Assembly (NCBI GenBank): GCA_032821775.1
Contig: JAVLRN010000019.1
Location: forward strand, 62,001-126,000
Direction of reading: 5' to 3'
DNA: 64,000 nucleotides
From: Sanguinoderma infundibulare
Lineage: Eukaryota > Basidiomycota > Agaricomycetes > Polyporales > Polyporaceae
The position numbers were made by a program, and so were the translations under genes. Positions 1 through 13,687 of the stretch are shown piece after piece; position 1 is the stretch's first letter, and each line of letters opens with the position of its first letter. The notes beneath the pieces are model-generated. The model saw nothing but the letters and a program-made list of their open reading frames with translations, was not told where the DNA came from and made no database searches.

Positions 1-63
1 TGTGAGCGACTTTTTTAGGCAGGCGTGCTACGTCGGGGTATTGCCCATCACGCCACGGCGACC

Positions 64-1249
64 TTAGAAGTGGGGAGGCGGGGGAGGGCCCTGAGGGGGG
101 TGAGGGCCTTGGGGCGGACGAGGCCCCGGCGGAGGGGGACCTGCGCGAGCCGCGTGGGGAGGCGGCGGCGGTGGACCCTGGGGCGGGTGAGGGCCCTGAG
201 GGTGAGGCCCCGGGGGAGGAGGAGGGCCTGCGCGAGCCGCATGGGAAGGCGGGGGAGGGCCCTGAGGCGGGTGGGGGCCCTGAGGAGGGTGAGGCCCCGG
301 AGGAGGAGCAGCCTCACGGGCCGCGTGGGGAGGCGGCGGCGGCGGGCCCTGGGGCGGGTGAGGGCCCTGAGGGGGGTGAGGCCCCGGCGGGGGAGGACCT
401 GCACGAGCCGCATGGGGAGGCGGCGGAGGGCCCTGAGGCGGCGGCGGACCCTGGGGTGGGTGAGGGCCCTGAGGGTGAGGCCCCGGGGGAGGAGCAGCCT
501 CACGGGCCGCGTGGGGAGGCGGCGGCGGGCCCTGAGGCGGGTGGGGGCCCTGAGGCGGGGGAGGGCCCTGAGGGTGAGGCCCCGGGGGAGGAGGAGGACC
601 TGCGCGAGCCGCATGGGGAGGCGGCGGAGGGCCCTGGGGCGGGTGAGGGCCCTGAGGAGGGGGAGGGCCCTGAGGGTGAGGCCCCGGGGGAGGAGGACCT
701 GCACGAGCCGCGTGGGGAGGCGGCGGAGGGCCCTGGGGCGGGTGGGGGCCCTGAGGCGGGGGAGGGCCCTGAGGGGGGTGAGGCCCCGGAGGAGGGGCAG
801 CCTCACGGGCCGCGTGGGGAGGCGGCGGCGGGCCCTGAGGCGGGTGAGGACCCTGAGGCGGGGGAGGGCCCTGAGGGTGAGGCCCCGGCGGAGGAGGACC
901 TGCGCGAGCCGCGTGAGGAGGCGGCGGAGGGCCCTGGGGCGGGTGCGGGCCCTGGGGAGGGTGAGGCCCCGGCGGAGGAGGACCCGCGCGAGCCGCGTGG
1001 GGAGGCGGCGGGCCCTGGGGCCGGGGAGGCGGCGGCAAACCAGGCAGACCCGGCGGGGGCGGAGGAGCAGCCTCACGAGCGTACACCGCGAGCGACCTGC
1101 AGAACAAAAAATGTGACCGTGAGTACAGGCGAACAGGGCTCGGAGGGAGGAAAAGCTGGAACGCACCCGTCGTTACGGGCCTCGAGCGGGAGCCCGTACC
1201 CGCTCATGGCGAGCGCGGCGAGAGCGTACAGGATGGCAGCAGACCGCAT
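64..1249 (-). CDS. Secreted proline-rich tandem-repeat protein
   Basis: I read two exons (1167-1249 and 64-1096) joined across a 70-bp GT-AG intron (1097-1166), with phase 2 agreeing on both sides, giving 371 residues. Exon 1 encodes a clear signal peptide (MRSAAILYALAALAMSGYG). The rest is almost wholly Pro/Gly/His/Gln repeats in which blocks such as HAARAGPPPPGPH and HAAREAAPPPGPH alternate, separated by PQGP runs, ending in PHF and a TAA stop. A TATAAAA box lies about 115 bp upstream on the same strand (1363-1369). A cell-wall or extracellular structural role is plausible from composition only; I recognise no domain. The repeats also keep other frames open, so strand choice rests on the signal peptide, intron and TATA box. 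Confidence 0.72.
100..1060. repeat. GC-rich coding minisatellite
   Basis: Imperfect tandem repeats with blocks of roughly 100-130 bp make up nearly the whole second exon of the proline-rich gene. Sub-motifs such as GAGGGCCCTGAGG recur many times. Very high GC and strong G/C strand asymmetry are seen directly. Copy number is likely to vary between strains. Confidence 0.85.
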
Positions 1250-4115
1250 CTTGGAGACTGCAAGGTTTGTTGGGTAGCTGAGAGTTTTCAGAGAGCGTGT
1301 GTCAGGAGCAGGTGGAGTGCAACGACGACCAGTTGATGTTTGGAGGTTACGACTGGACGGGCTTTTATACGTGAACCGGATGCACGCCTTCGAGTACCAC
1401 TACGTCGTGAGGTTAGTGAGCCGTCACGGTGTGTCCCCCCGACGATGTGCGGGCCCGCAGCACTGGCGTTTCTGTACGATGTGCGGATCCGCAGTTAGCA
1501 TGTTTCAAACCGGACCCAACCGGAGCCTCCCCATCTCGTTTCGGATGGTGGCCGACGGTCGGCGGAGCCTTCATAGCGCGGTTATTATTAAAAGAACATC
1601 AACGCAAAACCGTTTTAGGGTGCGTTCTGGTCCTTGGTAGGCGCCCCCACGACAACCGACCGACCGTGTGCGTTCAAAACGCACCTGCAGAATGCACACA
1701 AGTAGAGCGTGTATTCAGACATACTACCATGAATACGCTCATGTCGGAAACGCACCCATCTATGACCAGGTTGTTGGAATTCTTGCGCTGAAGTGCAGGC
1801 ATGAGCCAATAATTCGCCGCGGCCAAGCCTGGCTGCAGTCGGCCCATCGAGCTCCTCGCATCACTTGCCGAGCAACGTACTAGCTGAACACCACGAGCTG
1901 ATCGCAGTTCGGAAAAGACGTCCATGAGGACTTCGCATGGCCTGTAATTTTTGGAAAAAGGGTTGGAATGTGAGTGTCGGAGGAGAGTCGCTACTGGGGT
2001 AGTCACTATACTTACGATGCTCGCACGAAGTGGCAGTCATGGTGTGCGCGGGCACGGTCCAACTTGGCGTATGCGCAAACGCACATCATGGCATCCGGCG
2101 GTCTTCACCTCGTTGCCACTGCGCACGAGCCCCCCGGTCCGCAGTCTCGTCCGCTCCCCGTCCGGGTATCGTAGTACGTTTCCATGAAAGTTGGGTGAGG
2201 ATTACATAGCGTACACATCCGGCGGAGACTTGGGTGGAGGCCGCTGCGGGACTGCGTCCTGTCGGTACGGAGAAATGGAAATAAGCCTAAGCAGGCGTTT
2301 TGCAGCAGGAGACACTCATGTCGATAATCTCCGTTGCGAACCATCGACTCCACGAACGGTCGCCGCCGAGCTGGATTGTGGTGGGAAGTCGACGCGTGAA
2401 ACGGTCGAGTCGAGCAGGTAGAGGAGGAAGACGGTCTTGCCTGAGGCCGCAAACGTTAGTAGGTGATCAAGGACATGAACATGAAGCGAGGCCTCGGACA
2501 TCACGAACCGATGCCCTGATGGCGGTTGGTGGAACCGTGCTGTCATGCTCGTTGGCAGCAGAGATGAACCTGATTAATCGTCGCTGTCGTCAACCGAGGT
2601 ACGTCATCGCCGTACGGGATGTCGTCCTTGTTGCGTGAGAGACCGTCCTTGTTGTGTTTATCCGGAGGAACGAAGACGGCAGCGTGATTCGTCATTCGGG
2701 GCAGGTAAGGCAGAGTTGAAGGCAACACGCAGTCAATTCCACGACGCTAGAGCGTACTTGACAAGACTCCACGAACGATGATACAGACAGGCGAAACCAA
2801 GCATTGCAAGCTGCAGAGGGGTGTCAACGACCAGCTGCTGTAGCGCAGTGGCAGGTCACCAGAAGTTCAACGGACCGAGAGCGACGGAGAAGCGTCCGTA
2901 TCCGGATATGGATAATGGCAGCCACCGCGCCTGCTTGCTGCGGTCGCGCCGCCGCTAACCACTCCTCGGACCAGGTCGCGGACCACATGTCGAACCCAAT
3001 TCTCCCGCCATTCGCGTGCGAGTACTCACTCGCGTCCTAGCCGCCTCCTACGCTCCCCAGCCTCAGAGTCAGCCCTGGTATTGGCAAACACGCACCGTCT
3101 CACCCTCGCCCGGGTCCTACATACGTCTGGAAACACAAGAAGCGCCTCTCAAACCCCGCCATCCGTCCCCGTCCTTCTCAGAGTCCCCAGCGCCGTGTCT
3201 GTACCCGCGTCTACGGCTCGGCGATCGTCCGGCGTCCGCCACCTGCTGTACCATCTGGCACCTCCCCGCGCTCCGTTGTCCGCCTGACCCGCAGGCCACT
3301 CTGGAACGCCGTGTGCCTTGTCAGAATGTATTCAGAAGAGGAGGACGGGGTGTAGACGTTTTGGGGGAGCTAGAGTGGGGGGAGCGGAACGAAGACGTCG
3401 GAGATGGGGTTCGGACTGGATGCGAGGTCCCGAGTCCGAGTCTGAATGGGAGACACACGCAGCTCCGGGCTTCGCGACCTCCGACGAGCAAGAGCATTGC
3501 CTCTCAAGTCTCCCGTGCACATTCTCAGCTTCTGTCGCAAACGCTGAATCAGTGCAGGGCGTACAATCAACATCGGCTAGCATACACACGCTCGACACCC
3601 GGTATGTAAGCGGCGAGCTGTTGGTGTCGGCGAATACACGCGCCCTTCAAAGGGTTGTTCGGTGCACGCGTACGGTATAAACCCAAATCGTGTTTGATGA
3701 CAAATTTACTACAACAACAAGGCCCCCTCTCCATATGCATGGCAGGCTTGTATATAACGGAGACAAACGAACGAAAGACAGGACGCGAAAGTTAGGGAAG
3801 AGGGTATATATTACATACAACAAGAGGGGAAGAGGCCGACGATCGTGTTATACAATGGTTGTTGGTTCAAGGCGCGTGCGAGAGCTAGTAATATACTGTA
3901 CAATCGATCGATTTGGACGTGCGTGGGGATATCGTCGTTGGGAATGTGGGTGGGTTTCGTCTGATATACACGAGAGTTCAAGAGAGACGAGAAGACAGCT
4001 AACGTGCGAGAGAGAACGTGGCCGCAAGTCGTGTATGAGAGACAGTAGTCGTCTAGGTACTTCAAGACTGCAATGTGGCGATGAAAAAACGGAGGTATGA
4101 CAAAGAGAGAGGCGA
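1250..4115. other. Gene-poor intergenic region
   Basis: I find no convincing gene here. Only short open frames without recognisable motifs occur on either strand. A short perfect hairpin (GTGCGTT, 3-nt loop, AACGCAC) sits at 1668-1684. The segment 3690-4110 is richer in A/T with TATATA-like strings and probably holds the 3' untranslated region of the MAP kinase gene that ends at 4116. Confidence 0.5.
1363..1369 (-). promoter_or_regulatory. TATA box of the proline-rich gene
   Basis: TATAAAA on the minus strand, about 115 bp upstream of the start codon at 1249 and in the right orientation. Confidence 0.5.
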
Positions 4116-5905
<1,790 letters not shown>

Positions 5906-6482
5906 ATCGTTGGGCGGAATGGGCTGGGGCAAGCGATGAGGAGCAAGGGGTCTTGAGGGAGAGCTGGCAGGGCATGGATGAGGAGTCGGAAGAAGAGTAT
6001 ATAAACAAGATGAATGGGAGGGCGGAGTGCGGGCGACGGCGAGCTTATCTAAGCGCATCCCTAACATTCAGGTGCTCCCCCGATCTACCCTCCCTGACTT
6101 TCCGCATTATAATTCTTCGCCTCCGCTCCGCCGTTGATTTCCGTCGATTTTGGAGGCGGTCGGAGACGGAGACGGGTTTCGGAGTGGACAGAGGTGAAGC
6201 ATGACGTCAGTGGCAGTGAAGCGGAAGCAAGCCCTTAAGCTTGCACCGCACCCTGCCTCTCGCAAGCAACCATCCATCATGTCCATCCACAGACTGCTGC
6301 CCGCGCGCGAGTGGCCAGATGTGGTTGGGCGTGTTGACCAGTGTGCGTGTCCAAGCAAGCGTGAGGCGACGGCATCAAGCGGCAAGTGCCGGGGCCGAGT
6401 GGTGAGGTCATCACTTTTGGCGCGTTAGAAGGACTCGGCCGCGACGAGCCTGGGACGGTTCTCGTTGTGCAGTCAAGTCGCC
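5906..6482. promoter_or_regulatory. Shared divergent promoter region HOG1/MCR1
   Basis: The 577 bp between the HOG1 start codon (5905, minus) and the MCR1 start codon (6483, plus) must hold both promoters. A TATATAA-like string occurs near 5998-6004. I see no other gene in it. Confidence 0.5.
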
Positions 6483-8793
6483 ATGTCCTTCCTTCGCGCA
6501 TCTCTCCCCGCTCGCGCCGCCGTACGTCCCTTGGTCTTTTCTTATATTCCACTCCTCGTCTGACGTCGCCCAGTTTGCGAACGCACGGCGTTACTCGACT
6601 GCTCCTCCTCCCCCGCCCGCAAAGTCCACCAACGTTCCCCTCTGGCTTCTTACCGGTGGTACTCGTCTTCCCCACCATCCATTTTTCGACTTTCTCAGCC
6701 TTTCTCTCCCATCCAGGTACCGTAGGCCTTGCAGGTTACCTCTACCTCGACCGCTCTGCCACTGCTGCCCCACTCAAGCCGAAAATCTCTGACAAGAGTC
6801 CACTCGACCCTCAGAACTTCGTCAACTTCAAGCTCAAGAAGGTCGAGGACTACAATTACAACACCGCAAAGTACGTCCAGTCTTTCTGTCCCATCCACCC
6901 ACTCTTCATGCCGCTCTAGGTACATCTTCGAGCTTCCACCAGACACCGCGTCTCTCCTCCCCGTCGCCTCATGCGTCGTCGTCAAGTCCGCAGACGGCTC
7001 CTCCAACCCTCTCCTCGATGACAAGGGCAAGCCCGTCATCCGTCCTTACACTCCCATCTCGGCGCCCGACCAGCCTGGCGAGCTCACCTTCCTCATCAAG
7101 CGCTACGAACAGGGCAAGATGTCCAAGTACATCCATGACCTCAAGATCGGGGAAAACCTCGCTATCAAGGGCCCTATCGTCAAAATTGACTACAAGCGTA
7201 CGCGTTCAATCTTCTGTTTTGTTTTGTCTCGTCACCAGACGTTGAGAGGGCCTCGCGTGCGTGGTACCGACGCGGGGAGACAGTTGTGCGGTTGCCCCAC
7301 ACATTCTCCACGTGAGTAGTGTCGTGCCCGCGCGCATACATTCCGCTATGACGCGACTTAGTGAGTAAGACCTACGCGTCGCGAGGTCCGGCAATCCGGC
7401 CGGTGGCGTAGTACGTGAGAAAAGCGCCCGTCTGATGAGTTCGCACTCACGCAATCATTTCGACCACGGAGGACTTGTGGATGATGTCCGCGTGGCTAGT
7501 CTTGCGAAGGGCGTAACCTCCCGTTCCAAAATCGAGGGCGACACCAACCCCCACGCTCAACCTGTCTGATGTGGGAGCGGAGGCGGGGTTGATGTTGACC
7601 GGCCACAAGGGCGACCCCCGGGCCACAGCTGGTGAACCAGCATGAAGTAGACACCGGGGGAATGGATCCTTCTCACATTTCGAACGCATCCTCGCATTAT
7701 TTCGTGTTTTGTGGTGGTCCATGCGATGATCTCAATGTAACAAGCATGCCATGCGAATTTCGTGATACGCTTTAAAAGCGATTTCCATGAGATCCTGTGC
7801 AAAGCCATTATCCAACGTTGCCCCGGACCACCATGTGACAACGATCTGGACACGGTATTCCATGCGTTGATGCCCCCGGTGACATGCACGTCGACCTTCG
7901 CTCGCCCTCCGCACTCGCCCTCGTGTGCGCGTAAGTTTCTCGAATCCCATTGCCGGAGGTCCAGCTCAGTCTCGCCCGCTACACGAAGTTTGCCAGTTGT
8001 ATTGGAACTAACTCTACCTCTCCGTCTGCTGCCTCCTTTCTTTTCGGGGTGCGGTACCGCTGGTGACGAGACTGCTTCTTTTGCCCTTGCCCTTTCCACG
8101 ATTCTGACCCCAGATGTCCAGTAAACCAGTTTGACCAGGTTGGCATGATTGCCGGTGGTAGCGGCATGTAAGCATGCCTTTTGGTTCACGTAATCGCCAC
8201 CTAACTCCGCCCCCCAGCACGCCTATGTACCAGATCCTCGACCATGCCCTCCAGGATCCCTCAAACAAGACGCGCTTCACGCTCATCTTCGCTAACGTCG
8301 CCGAGAAGGATATCCTCTTGAAGGAGCAGTTCGACGCGCTCCAGAAGAAATACCCCAAGACGCTCAACGTCGTCTATACCCTAGACAAGCCCGAGTCCGA
8401 CTGGAAGGGTCGGTTCTGTTCTGTCTCGTTTTCCCGCTTCCCCGGTTTATGCTTTGCCGTTTGCAGGTGCTACCGGCTACGTCAACAAGGAGCTTGTCTC
8501 GCAGCACATCCCTTCGCCCACCCTCGGCGACAAGACCAAGGTGTTCGTCTGTGGTGCGCACCTCACTCGCTTTCTCATCTTGTGAGCCTCCGTTTACCTG
8601 TGTGCTTCTGTAGGTCCTCCTGGACAGGTATCCGCCATTGCAGGCAAGAAGGATGGCATGAAGCAGGGTGCGCTCGGCGGCATCCTCAAGGAGCTCGGCT
8701 ACTCTGAGGACCAGGTACGCCTCCATCGCGTTCATCACTCGCAGGATACGTGTATCTCACATTTTACGCTCCCGTCAGGTCTTCAAATTCTAG
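6483..8793 (+). CDS. MCR1: NADH-cytochrome b5 reductase, mitochondrial (MCR1 type)
   Basis: Nine exons join in phase to 331 residues: 6483-6521, 6574-6658, 6717-6870, 6920-7197, 8122-8167, 8218-8408, 8467-8553, 8614-8714, 8779-8793. The N-terminus is Arg/Ala-rich (MSFLRASLPARAA), like a mitochondrial presequence, followed by a membrane segment (about 33-50). The FAD motif RPYTPIS is at 134-140, the NADH motif GGSGITP at 197-203, CGPPGQ near 293-298, and the protein ends in the family-typical VFKF. Known role: electron transfer from NADH to cytochrome b5 or b5-like acceptors in the outer membrane/intermembrane space. Intron 4 (7198-8121, 924 bp) is far longer than the other introns (about 45-65 bp) and probably holds inserted DNA. 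The reading frame is intact. Confidence 0.95.
7240..8080. other. Extra DNA inside MCR1 intron 4
   Basis: This long intron carries minus-strand open frames with coding-like stretches, for example at 7447-7722, where a frame ends at a GTGAGT-like donor. None matched a family I know. It looks like the remains of an inserted gene fragment or element, but I could not find terminal repeats or a target duplication. Confidence 0.35.
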
Positions 8794-9118
8794 ATAGCAT
8801 GTATTCCTTCCTTGTACGTGCTAAGAACCGGCGCAGCAATGCGACGAGATGCAAAAGCGCCCAGTCGGCGCTTGCCGCTCCCTTGTTCTCATGAACTTCG
8901 CCAGGGTCGGTCGTGTGAGCCGTCTCGAGGACGAGTACAACGCCGCCCTTGTACAGGTGCAGGTGTTATACGTCGCACAGAAATATGGCTGGTAATACTT
9001 TCCCTCTCGCCTCTCTTCCTCCACGTCCACCATGGGCCAGCTTACCAGCCTCAATGGGTCTTTCGAACTGAAGAACCAGAGAGACCAAGTCTCCTGCTTA
9101 GCACACCACACGCCTGCA
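8794..9118. other. MCR1 3' flank / intergenic
   Basis: Short intergenic stretch without a gene. A 21-bp string at 8864-8884 recurs exactly in each 12-kb repeat unit (25669-25689 and 37684-37704), next to a copy of the MCR1 start. Confidence 0.5.
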
Positions 9119-11525
9119 ATGAATTGCGTTCTCAATGATGACGTGATACTGGACAGTATCCTCCCGAATTTAGACTTGAAAGACCTCATCTCCGTCCGAC
9201 AGGTGAGAGCCCATTCATCCCGCTGGCAACCCCACTCACCGTCTGTGTACTAGGTCAGCGACCAGCTGCGGCGCTGCTCGCACGAACCAGCGGTCTGGAA
9301 GCGCATCCTTGCCCGGACCGAACACCAGCTCCCGCCCGTCCCGCCCACCGACCGCTACTCCGTCGCGAACCTCTCCCGCCTCGAAGCCGAGCGTCTCGTC
9401 ACCCGCGCCGTCTCCCTCTCGGAGCAATGGGACAGGGACAACCCCAAGTATATGCGACGCTGGGAGATCGATGCCCAGCGGACGGTGCTCGAGATGGCGC
9501 TGCTCCCTGGCGGCCAGTACCTCGTCGCGTCGGTGACGGACCCCGGGAGCTCGCGAAATCCGACGGCGCGGCACTCGATCGAGGTCTTCGCATCGGACTT
9601 TGGGTACTCGATGGGCTTCCCGTTTGCGCGGCTCACGACGCCGACGAAGGCGTTCTATCTGCGCGCGAAGTACATGACGGTCCATGGACGACCGGGGATC
9701 GCGGTCGCGTACGTCCGGCGGGACTATCGCAGGGACAAGTTCAAGGACGAGTGAGTGGTTGCACACCCATGCCTTTTTGAGCGGCGCAGCTAACGGTCGT
9801 GGTTAGCTTTGACGTGAACCGCCTTGCGCCAGACTCGGACTGGTTCTCCTCCAAGGTCAAGTACGAGTGCGCGGTCGTGCACGTCCCGCTTGAGCCGCTC
9901 GAGCTCCTCTTCGACTTGAATGCCAAGGAAAGCGGCAAGCACAAACCCTGGGACCCCCGCGAGTACCGTGCGCGCGCACGCCAGCAGCCCCGGCCGTTCC
10001 ATCTGCTCACCGAGATCACGTCCCGCGCGCGCATGGGCGTCCCGATCATCGACGAGGACCAAGACGGGACGCCGTTCGTCGCGGTGCTCAAGCACCCGGA
10101 CCGCATCGTCTACAAGAACCTCGACGGCGGCCTGGGGTGCACGATGTACTGCGAGCCGCATCCGTCTTACCAAAACTTTGTGCGTTTCCTCGCTCTTTTC
10201 TCTCTCCTTCCTGCGAACAAGTCCGGAGAGCTTACTACCGCCCGACACAGCCGCACGAGATCATGGCATTCACCTTCGTGCCGTCCCAGCACCAATTCAT
10301 GCTCGTCCGCCGCGCAGGCGCTGACCCCGGCCCGCTCCACCACCCCGCCAACGCCAATCACCCCCCGGTCGCGGACGAACCGCTGAACGGCCCATACTAC
10401 TTTGCCGAGCTCTATAACGTCTCATACACGCCCGGGGCAACGTTGACGTGCGTGGCGGCGGCGTGGACGGATGTGCACGATGCGGAGGGGAACGCCTGGA
10501 GGCGGGTGTGGATCACGGACCCTGGACCGCGGACGACGGGCGTGCGCGCGGAGCCCCGAGGCCTGGCGAAGCCGCTGCCCATCACGATCTTCGTCCAGGC
10601 GGAACGGTCGTACGGGCTCGTGTTCAACACGTTCTTCCCCGAGCCCGTCGCGGTCTATCCGTCGCCGCCTCCCTCGCCGAACGAGAGGAATGAGGACGGG
10701 ATGGACGCGGCGCCAGCCATGCGGTACGTGTTCGTGCTCTCGCCGGAGGACCCGTTCGTGGAGACGGAGCGGCTGCCCGAGGGCGTGGAGAGCCTGAACG
10801 ACGTGTACGAGCACCGGATACTGCTCGGCGCGACGCGGCCCGTCATCTACACCGTCCCGCGCGAGGGGCGGAAGGCGGACTCGTTCCAGATCAGGATGCT
10901 GGGCGGGGTGTGGGACGAGGGGCTGCTTGACAGGCCGCCTCTGCCGCCGCCGCCGCCGCCTGTGGAGCCGGACGCGGAGGGAGTGCAGGGTGATGGGCAG
11001 GACCAGGACGTGCTCGTGGACGACCAGGGCGATGATGAGGATGGAGGGGGGGATGAGCAGGGAGAAGATGCGGACATGGAGGAGGAGGACGAGAGCGAGA
11101 GCGGGGACGGTATGGAGGTTGAAGCGGCTGATGACGACGACGAGGGGCCGGGTGCAAATGGTGAAGAGAGCGAGGAAGGCGAGGAACATGAAGAGGAAGA
11201 CAACGGTCAGGAGGAGGGAGAAGCAGAAGAGGAGGAGGCGGAGGAGAAGGACGAGGACGAGGAAGAGGAGGACGAGGACGAGGAGGCGGCAGACGATGGT
11301 GAGGAGGAGGAGGAGGAGGAGGCGGAAAACGAACAGTCCGACGTCCTTGACGATACGAGCCGCGTGCACGTCAGTCACCAGTTCGACATAGCGCTCGAAG
11401 ACCTCGGCGACGTCTCTGCAATCGCGTGGGACGAGACAATCGGGCGGCTTTGCATCGGGTACGCGAAGAACACGAAGATCGCGGTGTTCGACTTTGCGGG
11501 GGCGCCGGTGCCCATTCCTGTTTAG
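9119..11525 (+). CDS. F-box protein with long acidic region
   Basis: Four exons (9119-9202, 9254-9750, 9807-10179, 10251-11525) join in phase to 742 residues. The start was chosen at the ATG just before the F-box-like motif (LNDDVILDSILPNLDLKDLI, then VSDQLRRCSHEPAVWKRI; residues about 5-48). The middle looks like a beta-rich, propeller-type substrate-binding region, as in many basidiomycete F-box proteins. Residues about 555-690 are very Asp/Glu-rich, and after this tract the chain resumes with a WD-like stretch (SAIAWDETIGRLCIGYAK). F-box proteins recruit targets to SCF ubiquitin ligases; the target here is unknown. An in-frame upstream ATG at 9032 is possible. Confidence 0.85.
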
Positions 11526-11685
11526 TACGTGTCATGATACCTGCGTAGATCATCTCGGGCGAACTCTGGACTCATGCAGATGGCCTTCAATAGGTCATAC
11601 CAAAAATACGACGACGAACGGTGTACTGTGCTACATCTATGGAGCGAACCAATTCTACGAGATGCCGCATTCCCCTCTCGTTCGA

Positions 11686-12375
11686 TCAAAGGCATGCAGT
11701 AAACGGGAGAAGCGCGATCTGACCAATGGCCACTGCCAACGACTGGAGGAAAGAGAAGACCCCGGTGGTAAACGCTCCATACACGATGCTCTGTATGCAG
11801 GCTGCAATTGAACCTAGAACAGGTTGAGAACACGTTCGGAACGAGCCCGCGGCTGGATGTAGTCAAGAACTCACCTGCTGCGACACCGCTCACGGTGAAC
11901 CCGATCAGATACAGAGGACCGTAGGCGAGCCAGGGTAAAAGAACAACTGCGATGACGACGAGAAGGACGATGCCGGCGGTGGTGAATGCCTGGGGGTGCT
12001 CCTTGATAAATTGGCCAACACTGGCGGCGGCATTGACGAAGAACTCGACGATGGCTGCGTTTCGTGTCGGGATCGATCACGTTGCGGTGCGGTGCGGTAT
12101 GATCAGGATCGTGAGGTCAAGCTTGAGTACTGTAGAATGACACCGGCGCACCGAGATACAACGTGCGGAAGAAATCTATGACCGAGTCACCGCTTGGGAG
12201 AGGGGCTGGAATCCTAAACGTGAGCGCCCTCATCCATGTACTCAGACGAGGAGAATGACTTACGGATCTCCGGAATATCGATAGCGGGGAGCGAGAGAAT
12301 CTCGAACGTCGATTGAATCGGTCCGTGTATGAGAGATGGGCCTAGAGAGAGCAGATTGTCTGGGATAACAGGCAT
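11686..12375 (-). CDS. IFI6/IFI27 (ISG12)-like small membrane protein
   Basis: Four exons (12264-12375, 12131-12205, 11875-12054, 11686-11813) join in phase to 164 residues. The second half has two strongly hydrophobic segments (AGIVLLVVIAVVLLPWLAYG; then the segment around GFTVSGVAAGSIAACIQS and YGAFTTGVFSFLQSLA). The small-residue-rich GF..SGVAAGS...IQS pattern, an exon junction inside VAAG, and the following LQSLA are what I know from the Ifi-6-16 family (interferon alpha-inducible proteins in animals, with fungal homologues). In animals the family acts at mitochondrial or nuclear membranes; the fungal role is unknown. The first 60 residues are family-atypical. Its upstream sequence resembles the tail of the DUF6535 gene at 17073-17174. 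Confidence 0.8.
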
Positions 12376-12684
12376 GGTGGAACGTCTTTGGAGGGAGAGC
12401 GAGAGAGCGAGAATGCGGGTGAGTGTGGACGGGGAGAAGAGGGAGACGAGGACAACGAGCTCGAACGTCGCTGGAAGACCTCGAGGCAGTGGTTCCTCGT
12501 CAGGCGGCCGTGCGTCATAGAGTTCAATATGTACTCGGCTTCTCACCTTCCTTTCGCGGAACGAAGCTCGATGGTCATTAATTCATTCGCCATCCGTCAT
12601 GCATGACGGTCAACGACTCGCAAGCATTTACACAAGAAATCATGGCGTGGTGGAAAAGACGTGGGGAGACGATGATTCAATGAG
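12376..12684. promoter_or_regulatory. Upstream region of the ISG12-like gene
   Basis: No gene is seen. The purine-rich block 12391-12473, which would be the transcribed leader of the ISG12-like gene, aligns well with 17073-17174 in the tandem repeat. Confidence 0.4.
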
Positions 12685-13204
12685 TCATAGTGGCAGGGAC
12701 AGTCCACCCCCATGGCTCCAGACTCTACTCACGATTTCCTAATAGTCATCCAAGTTCGTTAGCACAGGTGATGTTTCGAATTGGATAATAAGTCAAATAC
12801 CTCCATGGATCTACACCCCTCAGGGTCAAGGCGGACGAGCACGACGAGCGCTGGGAGGACGTCTGCGTACCACAGCGACGCTGCTATGGCAGAGTGCGGA
12901 CCGGGAGGTGGAGGACCAGGAATGCCAGCATTGGCGACGTGGTGTGCAAGCCCTGCAAGAAAGTGGACAAGGCCAAAAACAATGTGGGCATTATATTGGA
13001 TGAATGGAGGTCGTTCGCACCTCTGACCATGCCCGAGACGATGTCCATTTCCAGGCCTCTGCTAGGAAGAAAGCGCACGACCAGCTCGAGGAGGTGGTCT
13101 AGCCCGCGCTGCGCCAGGAGGTCCGCCGCCCTGACCAATAGACAGCGAGGGTCGCTTAGAGGAGATGTGGAGTGAAATACAATGTCTGCAGGTATAGCTG
13201 GCAT
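12685..13204 (-). CDS. Small hypothetical protein
   Basis: Three exons (13021-13204, 12801-12952, 12685-12738) with GT-AG introns join in phase to 129 residues, beginning MPAIPADIVFHS. A TATAAA string lies about 60 bp upstream on the same strand. The chain contains amphipathic helices (VRAADLLAQRGLDHLLELVV) and a hydrophobic stretch (WYADVLPALVVLVRL). I do not recognise the family. It could be a 5' remnant of a longer gene. Confidence 0.45.
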
Positions 13205-13687
13205 TGCAAGTTATTGCCGAGGCGGATGAGATTGCTAGGGAAGACTGGGGAGGGTGCGATGCTTTATACACAATGGTGGAGGACGTGCGTAAAACGCGTG
13301 TTTCATCTATAGTTTAAACTCGTGGAACAGAACATTGGTGTACTAGGCAATACTACCCAATCTTACATGGCCGTATGCCTACAGGAAACCAACTGTTGCA
13401 AGTATGTTCTGGCATTAGTTACGGCATGCTGAATGGATGAGTTGCGCGATGCCATGATTGTGATTGTGGTTGAGGGAAAAGACGTTGAACTCACCATTGA
13501 ACGCATAGGAAGACGAGTCGCAACTGGATGTCTTGAAATTAGAGTGCATCCGACGACGTCGTGCACGACAGTCTGGGACGGCGGGTGATGATGCGAGCTG
13601 GGCGGCGAGCGGGGACTGCGCGCCGCTGAACGGCACCGGCCCGGGCGGACCTGCCTGTCTCACGCGTGCGCCAGCGACACACCTCCA
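13205..13687. other. Intergenic stretch before the tandem array
   Basis: No convincing gene. Sequence similarity to the later repeat copies begins only at about 13688, so this is unique flanking DNA. Confidence 0.5.

Noticed and set aside
171..1277. Long plus-strand frames (up to 368 codons) over the repeat region
   Set aside because: Low-complexity repeats keep all frames open; only the minus strand has a signal peptide, a phased intron and a TATA box.
10422..11378. Minus-strand hydrophobic/Arg-rich frame opposite the acidic F-box tail
   Set aside because: Antisense of Glu/Asp codons yields Leu/Val/Phe-rich shadows; no start context or introns.
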